Origin: Nocardioides potassii
GTDB lineage: Bacteria; Actinomycetota; Actinomycetes; Propionibacteriales; Nocardioidaceae
Assembly (NCBI RefSeq): GCF_021648885.1
Contig: NZ_JAKJHZ010000008.1
Span: 1-53,685, forward strand
Length of the DNA stretch: 53,685 nucleotides
Direction: 5' to 3'
A program made the position numbers and the translations under genes. A model generated the notes under the pieces. That model ran no database searches. It was not told the origin of the DNA and saw only the letters and a program-made list of their open reading frames with translations. Shown here piece by piece: positions 6,748 to 14,948 of the stretch (position 1 is its first letter; each line of letters begins with the position of its first letter).

Positions 6748-7851
6748 ATGACCGACGACGTCCGCGAGTTCGACCACAGAGTGCTCGGCACGAAGGAGCA
6801 CCCGAGCCTCGGGCTCGACACGTTCGGCGACGCGCCCCTCGACGGCGCTCCCGGCAACCACGCCGAGACGATCCGGGAGGTCGTCGCGGAGGCGGTGCTG
6901 GCGGACCGGGTCGGCCTCGACTACATCGGCCTCGGTGAGCACCACCGCGCGGACTACGCGATCTCCGCGCCGGACGTCGTCCTGGCCGCCATCGCCGGAC
7001 AGACCGAGCGGATCCGCCTCGGCACCGGTGTCACGGTCCTGTCCTCGGACGACCCGATCCGGGTCTACGAGCGCTTCGCCACCCTCGACGCCGTGAGCAA
7101 CGGCCGCGCCGAGGTGCAGCTGGGTCGCGGCTCCTTCATCGAGTCCTTCGGGCTGTTCGGCCTCGACCTCGGTGACTACGACCGGCTCTTCGAGGAGAAG
7201 CTCGACCTCTTCGCCGCCGTCCAGCGCGAGCAGCCGGTGACGTGGGAGGGCACGATCCGCACGCCGCTGGTCGACCAGCCGGTCTTCCCGACCACTGCGG
7301 CCGGGAAGGTGCCCGCCTGGATCGGTGTCGGCGGCACGCCGCAGTCCGTCGTACGGGCTGCGCGCTACGGCATGCCGCTGATGCTCGCCGTGATCGGCGG
7401 CTCGCCGTCGGCGTTCGTGCCGTTCGCCGACCTCTACCGCGACGCGCTCGGCCAGCTCGGCCTGCCCGAGCTCCCGATCGGCATGCACTCGCCGGGCCAC
7501 ATCGCGGCGACCGACGACGAGGCGCGCGAGCAGCTCTACCCCCACCAAGCCGAGCTGGTCACCCGCATCGGCCGCGAGCGCGGCTGGGGTCCCTACAGCC
7601 GGATCGCCTTCGAGCAGTCGGCCTCGCCGACCGGCGCGCTCTTCGTCGGCTCGCCCGAGACCGTCGCCCAGAAGATCGCCTGGGCCGCACGGACCCTCGG
7701 CCTCTCCCGCTTCCAGCTGAAGTACTCCGTCGGTGCGCTCCCGCACGAGCAGCGGCTCGAGTCCATCCGCCTCTACGGCGAGGAGGTCGTACCGCGCGTC
7801 CGCGAGCTCCTGGCCGCCGACGCGGGCGCTCGGCAGGCCCAGGACCGCTGA
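6748..7851 (+). CDS. LLM-class (luciferase-like) flavin-dependent oxidoreductase
   Basis: A 367-residue single-domain TIM-barrel enzyme of the bacterial-luciferase superfamily, expected to use FMNH2 or F420. Recognisable family stretches are YIGLGEHHRADYAISAP (about 59-75), the RIRLGTGVTVL strand and GRAEVQLGRGSF, where FMN phosphate is bound. Length is typical. A good ribosome site (GGAGG) lies 6 bases before the ATG at 6748. Substrate is not predictable; many relatives are annotated as putative oxidoreductases only. No adjacent flavin reductase gene is seen. It is followed after 50 bases by the YbdK-type ligase gene, possibly in one transcript. Confidence 0.85.
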   Translation: MTDDVREFDHRVLGTKEHPSLGLDTFGDAPLDGAPGNHAETIREVVAEAVLADRVGLDYIGLGEHHRADYAISAPDVVLAAIAGQTERIRLGTGVTVLSSDDPIRVYERFATLDAVSNGRAEVQLGRGSFIESFGLFGLDLGDYDRLFEEKLDLFAAVQREQPVTWEGTIRTPLVDQPVFPTTAAGKVPAWIGVGGTPQSVVRAARYGMPLMLAVIGGSPSAFVPFADLYRDALGQLGLPELPIGMHSPGHIAATDDEAREQLYPHQAELVTRIGRERGWGPYSRIAFEQSASPTGALFVGSPETVAQKIAWAARTLGLSRFQLKYSVGALPHEQRLESIRLYGEEVVPRVRELLAADAGARQAQDR

Positions 7852-7901
7852 GGCCCCGGGGAGGGGGCGGGGCCCGACACGGGTTTGATTGGATCGATCC
7901 C

Positions 7902-9029
7902 ATGCGAACGATCGGGGTGGAGGAGGAGCTGCTCCTCGTCGACGCGGGCACGGGCCGGCCGAGCAACGTCGCGGCGGAGGTGATCCGGGCGGCGGAGGCG
8001 AGGGACGTGCGCAACCCGATGCCCGCCGACGAGCACGGCGGGTCGCTGGGCCACGAGCTGCACCAGACCCAGGTCGAGACCGACACGCCGCCGGTCGACA
8101 GCCTGGCCGCGCTCGAGGACGCGCTGCGTGCCTGGCGCGAGCGCACGCGCGCGGCCGCCCTCGAGGTGGGTGCGCGGGTGGTGGCGACCGGGACGTCACC
8201 GCTCGCCGGCCAGACGAGGGTGGAGCGGACCGACAGGTACGACGCGATGGCGCAGCGCTACGGGCTCGTCATCGCCGAGCAGCTCGTCTGCGGCTGCCAC
8301 GTCCACGTGTCGGTGTCGGGCGCGGCCGAGGGCGTCGGCGTGCTGGACCGGATCCGCACGTGGCTGCCGCTGCTGCTGGCGATCAGCGCGAACTCGCCGT
8401 GGTCGCAGTCGGTCGACACCGCCTACGAGAGCTACCGCTCCCAGATGCAGGCACGCTGGCCCAGCTCGGGCGCCCTGCCCGTGCTCGGCACGCCCGAGGC
8501 CTACCGCGCCCACGTCGACGCGATGCTGGCGACCGGCGTGCCGATCGACGAGGCGATGGTCTACACCGACGCCCGGCTGTCCGCGCTGCACCCGACGGTC
8601 GAGATCCGTACCGCCGACGTCTGCCTCGACGTCCGCGATGCCGTCGTCGTCGCGGGACTCGCCCGTGCGCTGGTCGAGACCGCCGCCCGCGAGTGGGCCG
8701 ACGGCGTGCCCGCTCCCGACGTACCGGCTCCGCTGCTGAGGCTGGCCGGCTGGAAGGCGGGTCGCTACGGCCTGACCGGCGAGCTCGTCCACCCGCCCAC
8801 CGGCACCTCGCGCCCTGCGACTGACGTCCTCGGAGACCTCCTCGACCACGTCGGCGACGCCCTCGACGACGCGGGCGACCGCGAGCACGTGGACGCGGGG
8901 ATCGCCCGGCTCCTCGCCGACGGAACCGGCGCGCGCCGCCAGCGTGAGCTGCTCGAGGCGGCCGGCGGGGACGAGGAGTCGCAGTCCCGGGCCGTCGTCG
9001 CCCTCAGCCGGATCACCGCGGGTGGATGA
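7902..9029 (+). CDS. YbdK-family carboxylate-amine ligase (GCS2-like)
   Basis: A 375-residue member of the glutamate-cysteine ligase 2 family. The N terminus MRTIGVEEELLLVD carries the acidic metal/ATP site (GVEEE), followed by HELHQTQVE (about 50-58) and CGCHVHVSV (about 131-139), the conserved His-containing strands of the fold. E. coli YbdK has weak gamma-glutamylcysteine synthetase activity; in actinobacteria, which use mycothiol, the true substrate is unknown. ATG 7902 is chosen because it gives the canonical N terminus; the longer open frame upstream overlaps the preceding gene. Its TGA overlaps the next ATG (ATGA), so it is translationally coupled to the CPBP protease. Confidence 0.85.
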   Translation: MRTIGVEEELLLVDAGTGRPSNVAAEVIRAAEARDVRNPMPADEHGGSLGHELHQTQVETDTPPVDSLAALEDALRAWRERTRAAALEVGARVVATGTSPLAGQTRVERTDRYDAMAQRYGLVIAEQLVCGCHVHVSVSGAAEGVGVLDRIRTWLPLLLAISANSPWSQSVDTAYESYRSQMQARWPSSGALPVLGTPEAYRAHVDAMLATGVPIDEAMVYTDARLSALHPTVEIRTADVCLDVRDAVVVAGLARALVETAAREWADGVPAPDVPAPLLRLAGWKAGRYGLTGELVHPPTGTSRPATDVLGDLLDHVGDALDDAGDREHVDAGIARLLADGTGARRQRELLEAAGGDEESQSRAVVALSRITAGG

Positions 9030-9736
9030 GGGTCCGTACCGTGGTCGACATGCGCACCTGGATCCAGCGGTCGTTGTGGGACGTCGTCCCGCGCGACCAG
9101 CGCGACACCGACGCCGCGTTCCGCCGACGCCAGGTCGTCGCCGCGGTCGTGGTGCTCGTCGGTGCCGGCGTGCTCGGCTGGTCCCTGCGGCTCGAGCCCG
9201 GTGGCAACCTCTTCTACGTCGCCGCCGTCGTGCTCGCCCTCGTCTGGGCGGTCGGGGCCTTCCTCTCCGGTCGGCTCCACCTCGGACGGATCGCTGGAGA
9301 GGGTGAGATCTTCGTACGACCGATCCTCGCGCCGATCCTGCTCGGCCTGCTGATGGTCGGGATCTTCATCCTCGGGGCGCTCGTCGTGCGGGAGATACCT
9401 CCGCTGGCCGACTACGTCTCGTCCGTCCTGGCCTACGCCGACGAGGGATCGCTGGCGCTGCTGGCCGTCATCACGTTCGTCAACGGCATCGCCGAGGAGC
9501 TGTTCTTCCGCGGCGCGATGTACGCCGCGATCCCGCGCCACCCCGTCGCCTGGACCACGCTGGCGTACGTCGTCGCGACGCTCGCCACGGGCAACATCAT
9601 GCTCGGCTTCGCGGCCGTCCTGCTCGGCGCGGTCTGCGGCCTCGAACGACGCGCGAGCGGCGGGATCCTCGCACCGATCCTGACCCACATCACGTGGTCC
9701 CTGTCGATGCTCTTCCTGCTCCCACTGCTCTTCTAG
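9026..9736 (+). CDS. CPBP-family intramembrane glutamic protease (CAAX-protease-like)
   Basis: A 236-residue integral membrane protein with about six hydrophobic segments starting near residue 37. The signature EELFFRG (157-163) gives the EExxxR motif, and His221 in LTHITWS is the second conserved site; these form the active centre in Rce1-type proteases. Many bacterial members lack known substrates; some are immunity or membrane-protein maturation factors. The ATG at 9026 overlaps the upstream TGA; an internal ATG at 9050 (MRTWIQ) is an equally good start by family comparison. The gene converges on a minus-strand operon, with only 38 bases between stops. Confidence 0.84.
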   Translation: MRVRTVVDMRTWIQRSLWDVVPRDQRDTDAAFRRRQVVAAVVVLVGAGVLGWSLRLEPGGNLFYVAAVVLALVWAVGAFLSGRLHLGRIAGEGEIFVRPILAPILLGLLMVGIFILGALVVREIPPLADYVSSVLAYADEGSLALLAVITFVNGIAEELFFRGAMYAAIPRHPVAWTTLAYVVATLATGNIMLGFAAVLLGAVCGLERRASGGILAPILTHITWSLSMLFLLPLLF

Positions 9737-9774
9737 TCCGACCGGCCGCGCTCGGGCGGCACGCGGCCTGCTCG

Positions 9775-10656
9775 TCAGGCACCGCCGAGCATCGTCTCGA
9801 CGAAGGCCGTCGCGACGGCTGCTGCGTCCACGTCCACGACGACGTCCACCAGGGTGCCGCTGGCGTCGTCGGTGAGCACGTCCCCGAGCATGCCGATGCG
9901 ACGGCGCTCGGTGACGAAGAGGTGGGGGTGGGTGAGGAGCACGAGGGCGCCCGCGTCACCGATGAGGTGGTTGCGTCGAACCTGGATCAGCTCGCCCGCG
10001 AGCACGGCGCTGGGCCGCTGGCTCCCGCGGAGGAGGTCGATGTCGGCGGCCGCCACCGCGACCCGTTCGAAGACGTCGGCCACGTAGAGCGTCGTGGGGC
10101 GTCCGGCGGCGATGACCTCAGCAGTCGCGGCGGCGTCGTGGGACGCGTTGAACTCCGGAGGCTGCTCCACGACCAGCTCGCCACCGACCAGCACGAGCGC
10201 GTCGGAGTGCGGCGCCAGCCGAGCGACGTTGGTCATGGGAGCCAGCCCGACGAGGGTCACGGCTCCGCCGCGTGCCGCCTCGGCGAGCAGGTCCACCGGA
10301 TCGGCGTCGACCGGGTCGGGGCCGGAAGGGGCCGACACCCCGCCCAGGCCGTCCGGGCCATGGTTCGTGGGACCGGTGCGCGGACCGCGACCCTGCGTCG
10401 TCCGACGCGCACCGATGGCGACCGGCACGTGTGCGGCGCCGGCCTGCGCCAGCACGCCGGTGGAGTTGTGCGCGGCGCGCTCGGCGGGGACGTTGCCTGA
10501 GACAGTGGTCACTGCACACAGGTCGAGAGCGCCGCTGCTGACGGCGTACAGCAGCGCTAGCGCGTCGTCGATGCCGGTGTCCACGTCGAGGACGATGCGT
10601 GTGCCCTTCGTGACCGCTCGCTCGTCCGACGCGCTGGTGGCGTGCCGGTCGATCAC
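9775..10656 (-). CDS. Nucleoside hydrolase (IUNH family)
   Basis: A 293-residue N-ribohydrolase cleaving the glycosidic bond of purine or pyrimidine ribosides. The calcium-binding DxDxGxDD signature is LDVDTGIDDALAL (about 23-35). Later TLVGLAPMTNVA and EFNASHDAAATAEVI correspond to conserved blocks, the Asp in the second being a metal ligand. The conserved Pro of the usual DPEA stretch is replaced (HDAAA), which may affect specificity. Start GTG 10656 overlaps the TGA of the upstream gene (GTGA); the first about 18 residues are poorly conserved-looking and an internal start cannot be excluded, though no ATG is available. Confidence 0.85.
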   Translation of the reverse strand: MIDRHATSASDERAVTKGTRIVLDVDTGIDDALALLYAVSSGALDLCAVTTVSGNVPAERAAHNSTGVLAQAGAAHVPVAIGARRTTQGRGPRTGPTNHGPDGLGGVSAPSGPDPVDADPVDLLAEAARGGAVTLVGLAPMTNVARLAPHSDALVLVGGELVVEQPPEFNASHDAAATAEVIAAGRPTTLYVADVFERVAVAAADIDLLRGSQRPSAVLAGELIQVRRNHLIGDAGALVLLTHPHLFVTERRRIGMLGDVLTDDASGTLVDVVVDVDAAAVATAFVETMLGGA

Positions 10657-11549
10657 TGGCTCTCGGACGCGCGTTCCTCCAACGCCCGCCGCACGGACTC
10701 GTCGTAGGACAGCGGCTCGCCCGGCACCACGTCGCGGATCGACGTGTCGCGGACGAGGACCTCGGTCGACATCGAGTCGATCAGGTTGCGACCGGTCGTG
10801 ACGTCGACGTCGGTGACGAGCGCGAGCCAGCGCGACGACAGGCCGGGGGTGAGCAGCGGGAGGACGACGATCGGGAGCTTGCGGCCTGTCATCGCGAGCG
10901 CCACGCCCTGGAGCATGTCGCCGTAGGTGAGCTGGTCCGGGCCGCCGATCTCGAAGACGCGACCCAGCGCGTCCGGGTGGTCGACGACGCCGGCGAGGTA
11001 GCGCACCACGTCGTCGATCGCGATCGGCTGCGTGCGCGTGCCGACCCACTTGGGCACGACCATCGCGGGGAGGTTCTTCACGAGCTGGCGGGTGATCTCC
11101 CACGAGATGCCGCCGTGGCCGACCACGATCGCGGCGCGCAGGACCGTGACCGGCACGCCGTCCTCGCCGAGCAGGCCCTCGACCTCGCGCCGCGAGCGCA
11201 GGTGCGCGGACAGGTCGTGCTCCTCGTCGCCGAGGCCGCCCATGTAGACGATCTGCTTCAGCCCGGCAGCAGCGGCCGCGCGGCTGAAGTTGCGCGCCGC
11301 CTCCGCGTCCTTGCGCTCGAAGTCGGGGTCGTCGAGCGAGTGCACCAGGTAGATGGCGACGTCGACGCCCTCGAGCGCCGGGACCAGGGAGTCGGCGTCC
11401 ATCACGTCCGCGCCGACCGGGTCGCCCGGGCCGTCGTACGTCTCGGGGTGCCGCGTCATGGCGCGCACGTCGTGACCGGCGTCGAGGAGGGCGGGCACGA
11501 GGCGGCGGCCGATGAACCCGGTCGCGCCGGTGACGAGGACGGTGCTCAT
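10653..11549 (-). CDS. NAD(P)H-binding atypical SDR protein (NmrA/YbjT-like)
   Basis: A 298-residue Rossmann-fold protein. The nucleotide motif is TGATGFIGRRL (7-17), and the sequence VAIYLVHSLDDPDFERKDAEAARNF is characteristic of the group that includes E. coli YbjT. It lacks the Tyr-x3-Lys catalytic pair of classical dehydrogenases, so it may be a cofactor-sensing protein, an isomerase or a lyase-type enzyme. It precedes the nucleoside hydrolase with GTGA overlap and follows the antiporter gene by 12 bases, so the three minus-strand genes form one operon. No biochemical link between the three is evident. Confidence 0.8.
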   Translation of the reverse strand: MSTVLVTGATGFIGRRLVPALLDAGHDVRAMTRHPETYDGPGDPVGADVMDADSLVPALEGVDVAIYLVHSLDDPDFERKDAEAARNFSRAAAAAGLKQIVYMGGLGDEEHDLSAHLRSRREVEGLLGEDGVPVTVLRAAIVVGHGGISWEITRQLVKNLPAMVVPKWVGTRTQPIAIDDVVRYLAGVVDHPDALGRVFEIGGPDQLTYGDMLQGVALAMTGRKLPIVVLPLLTPGLSSRWLALVTDVDVTTGRNLIDSMSTEVLVRDTSIRDVVPGEPLSYDESVRRALEERASESQ

Positions 11550-11561
11550 GTGGACACTCTG

Positions 11562-12884
11562 TCAGCCCACCGAAGTGGAGCGTCCGCGCCGGGCGTCGAT
11601 CCGGGCCATCGCCGGCGTCGCGGTCACGCCGTGCAGCAGCACCGACGCGATCACCGTGAAGGCGACGGTCGACCACAACCACGGCTCGTCGGGCAGGTGC
11701 TCGTGCGCGCCGGCGTACGCGAGGTAGAACAGCGAGCCGACGCCGCGGACGCCGAAGAACGCGACCGCCGCCATCTCGCCGCGGTCGAGCCCACCCTCCT
11801 CCCGCTCGTCGCGGCAGAACAGCCGGACGGCGGCGTAGCCCGTCAGCGGGCGCACGACCAGCAGGAGCGCCAGCGCGAGCAGGACCCCGCGCCAGTCGAG
11901 GTCGGAGAGCAGCCCCTGCGTCATCGCCATGCCGAGGACCAGCAGGACGAGCAGCGTCATCAACCGCTCCAGGCGGTCGACCACGCCGTGCATCGCGCGC
12001 TGGTAGGAGTGACCGCGGTCGGAGGCGCGCAGCCGCATCGCGCACACGAAGACCGCGAGGAACCCGTAGCCGCCGACGAGCTCCGCGGCGCCGTACGACG
12101 CCAGCAGCGCGGCGAGTGCCAGCAGTGGCTCGCCGGCGTCGGCGAGGCGCAGCGTCTCCACGCGGGTGTGGAACGCCTGCCGTCCCAGCAGCCACCCGAC
12201 GACGAGGCCGACCGCGACGCCGGCGGCGATCTTGCCCAGGACGTACCACCCGATCCACGCCCCGGCGTCGAGGGCGGTGAAGCCGCCGGCCAGCAGCAGC
12301 AGCGCGAGGTGCACGAAGGGGAAGGCGAGGCCGTCGTTGAGGCCGGCCTCCGCGGTGAGGGCGAAGCGGATGTCGTCGTCCTCCTCGACACCGTCGTCCT
12401 CCTCCGCCTCGGCCACGTCCTCGGTGATCGGCTCCCCGACCTGGACGTCGGAGGCCAGCACCGGGTCGGTGGGGGCGAGCACCGCGCCGAGCAGCAGCGC
12501 GATCGCGGGCGCGAGCCCAGCCACCCACCAGCCGATCAGCGTCATCGCGCCGATCGTGAGCGGCATCGTGACGAGCAGCAGCCGCCAGACCGGCGACCAG
12601 GTGCGGATCGATCGCCACGACCGGAGGTGCAGGTGCCGGTCGATCGCGAGCCCGACGCCCATCAGCGCGACGAGCACCGTGAACTCGGTGACGTGGACGA
12701 CGAGGTCGCGGTGGTCCCGCGGGTCGAGGCTGACCTCGTCCGCCATCGGCAGCAGCCCGAAGAGCATGCCCACCCCGACCAGCACCATCGGCGGGGACAG
12801 CGCGATGCGCTGGGTGGCGAGGGGCAGGACCGTCGCGACGAGCAGGGACAGGCCGAGCAGCAGGTAGACGGCTGCGCCGGTCAT
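11562..12884 (-). CDS. CPA1-type Na+(or K+)/H+ antiporter
   Basis: A 440-residue polytopic membrane protein with about 12 hydrophobic segments. LLGAVLAPTDPVLASDVQVG (about 138-157) is the APTDPV signature of cation/proton antiporters, and AEAGLNDGLAFPF contains the ND pair expected in CPA1 exchangers. Between them is a very acidic loop (residues about 160-180, EEDD-rich) that may sense pH or cation. MTGAAVYL at ATG 12884 is preferred: upstream GTG 12929 adds a charged, unconserved stretch. First gene of the minus-strand trio; its promoter must lie in the 73 bases to the MerR gene stop. Confidence 0.86.
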   Translation of the reverse strand: MTGAAVYLLLGLSLLVATVLPLATQRIALSPPMVLVGVGMLFGLLPMADEVSLDPRDHRDLVVHVTEFTVLVALMGVGLAIDRHLHLRSWRSIRTWSPVWRLLLVTMPLTIGAMTLIGWWVAGLAPAIALLLGAVLAPTDPVLASDVQVGEPITEDVAEAEEDDGVEEDDDIRFALTAEAGLNDGLAFPFVHLALLLLAGGFTALDAGAWIGWYVLGKIAAGVAVGLVVGWLLGRQAFHTRVETLRLADAGEPLLALAALLASYGAAELVGGYGFLAVFVCAMRLRASDRGHSYQRAMHGVVDRLERLMTLLVLLVLGMAMTQGLLSDLDWRGVLLALALLLVVRPLTGYAAVRLFCRDEREEGGLDRGEMAAVAFFGVRGVGSLFYLAYAGAHEHLPDEPWLWSTVAFTVIASVLLHGVTATPAMARIDARRGRSTSVG

Positions 12885-12957
12885 CGGGTCCGCTCGCTCG
12901 ACGCTGTCATGTGCCCAGCCTGCCAACACCCGTCACGACCCGTGACACCCCGTGGGG

Positions 12958-13539
12958 CTAGTGCCGAGGTTGCCTGCCGTCGTACGTCGCCTGGCTGGCG
13001 TCGATCGCCTGCTCGTAGGCGGCGACGAGGCCGGCGATGGTGAGCGGCTTGAGCCGGTGGATGAACTCGCGCAGCTGCTCGGCGGTGTAGCCGGCGGCGC
13101 GGAACTGCGGCCACACCATCGTCCGGACGATCTCCGACAGCTCCTCGGCGACCTGCCGGCCGTGCTCGGCGTACACCTCGGCGACGGCCGCGGCCGCCTC
13201 CGGCGAGATACCCATCCCCGACAGGCCGCCGGGCACGTCCACGTCGCGGTCGCCGGTGACGGGAGCGAGGAGTGAGAGGTGCAGGGCGATGTCGGAGGGG
13301 GTGGCGCTGTCGGGGATCGCGTCGACGTACTTCTCGATCGCGGACAGCGTGAAGCCGTGGCCCTGGAGCTCGCGGACGAGCTCGAGCCGGGCGACGTGGT
13401 CGGGGCCGTAGTAGCCCGAGCGGCCGCGGCGCACCGGCGAGGGGACCAGGCCGCGTGAGGCGTAGAAGCGCACGTTGCGCGCGCTCACTCCCGTGCGCTC
13501 GGTCAGCTCGTCGAGCGTGAGCAGCTCGGTCTCCACCAC
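12958..13539 (-). CDS. MerR-family regulator divergent from fadAB
   Basis: A 193-residue MerR-type activator/repressor. The N-terminal winged helix-turn-helix reads LTLDELTERTGVSARNVRFYASRGLVP, followed by YYGPDHVARLELVRELQGHGF and a helical dimerisation region. The C-terminal effector part is about 110 residues with no cysteine cluster, so it is not a metal sensor; an acyl-CoA or lipid ligand is suggested by its divergent partner, the beta-oxidation pair. Two adjacent GTG codons at 13539/13536 serve as start behind GGAGGAGAA. The palindrome TGTGACA-N7-TGTCACA in the intergenic space is the obvious target. Confidence 0.85.
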   Translation of the reverse strand: MVETELLTLDELTERTGVSARNVRFYASRGLVPSPVRRGRSGYYGPDHVARLELVRELQGHGFTLSAIEKYVDAIPDSATPSDIALHLSLLAPVTGDRDVDVPGGLSGMGISPEAAAAVAEVYAEHGRQVAEELSEIVRTMVWPQFRAAGYTAEQLREFIHRLKPLTIAGLVAAYEQAIDASQATYDGRQPRH

Positions 13540-13578
13540 TTCTCCTCCATCTCTCCTTCATGACGCGGGTCACACCTG

Positions 13579-13607
13579 TTGGACTGTGACAGTAATGGTG
13601 TCACAAT
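13579..13607 (+). promoter_or_regulatory. fadA promoter with MerR-type operator in the spacer
   Basis: TTGGAC (13579-13584) and CACAAT (13602-13607) form a -35/-10 pair with a 17-base spacer. The spacer and part of the -10 contain the inverted repeat TGTGACA-N7-TGTCACA (13585-13591 and 13599-13605). MerR proteins typically bind such dyads between -35 and -10. The -10 ends 7 bases before the fadA ATG, so the message is probably leaderless. Confidence 0.6.
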
Positions 13608-13614
13608 CGCTGGC

Positions 13615-14826
<1,212 letters not shown>

Positions 14827-14839
14827 CCTTCCCCCGTCG

Positions 14840-14937
14840 CTGGTTGAGCTGCGAGGGCGCCCAGCGCCCGAGCCTCGAAACCAGCCCCACCTGCAGAGCC
14901 TGGTCTCGTGACGGGACTTCGTCCCTCCTCGACCAGC
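14840..14937. repeat. Two-armed palindromic repeat, copy B
   Basis: The left unit (14840-14884) is of the second subtype: CTGGTTGAG at one end, CTCGAAACCAG at the other, with an inner GGGCGC/GCGCCC stem. The right unit (14901-14936) is the first subtype, TGGTCTCGTGAC...CTCGACCAGC, with inner GGGAC/GTCCC. It ends 1-2 bases before the AAGGAG ribosome-binding site of fadB, so the fadB leader begins in the repeat. Confidence 0.82.
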
Positions 14938-14948
14938 GAAGGAGAGCA

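Noticed and set aside
8824..8860. Possible repeat unit (GACCTCCTCGACCACG) in the YbdK-like gene
   Set aside because: Only the end box is similar, no palindromic partner is present, and DLLDHVG fits the natural protein sequence.
9775..12618. Very long minus-strand open frame of more than 900 codons
   Set aside because: Only its last 293 codons are a gene (nucleoside hydrolase); the rest is Arg/Gly/Pro-rich antisense reading through the NAD(P)-binding and antiporter genes, common in high-GC DNA.
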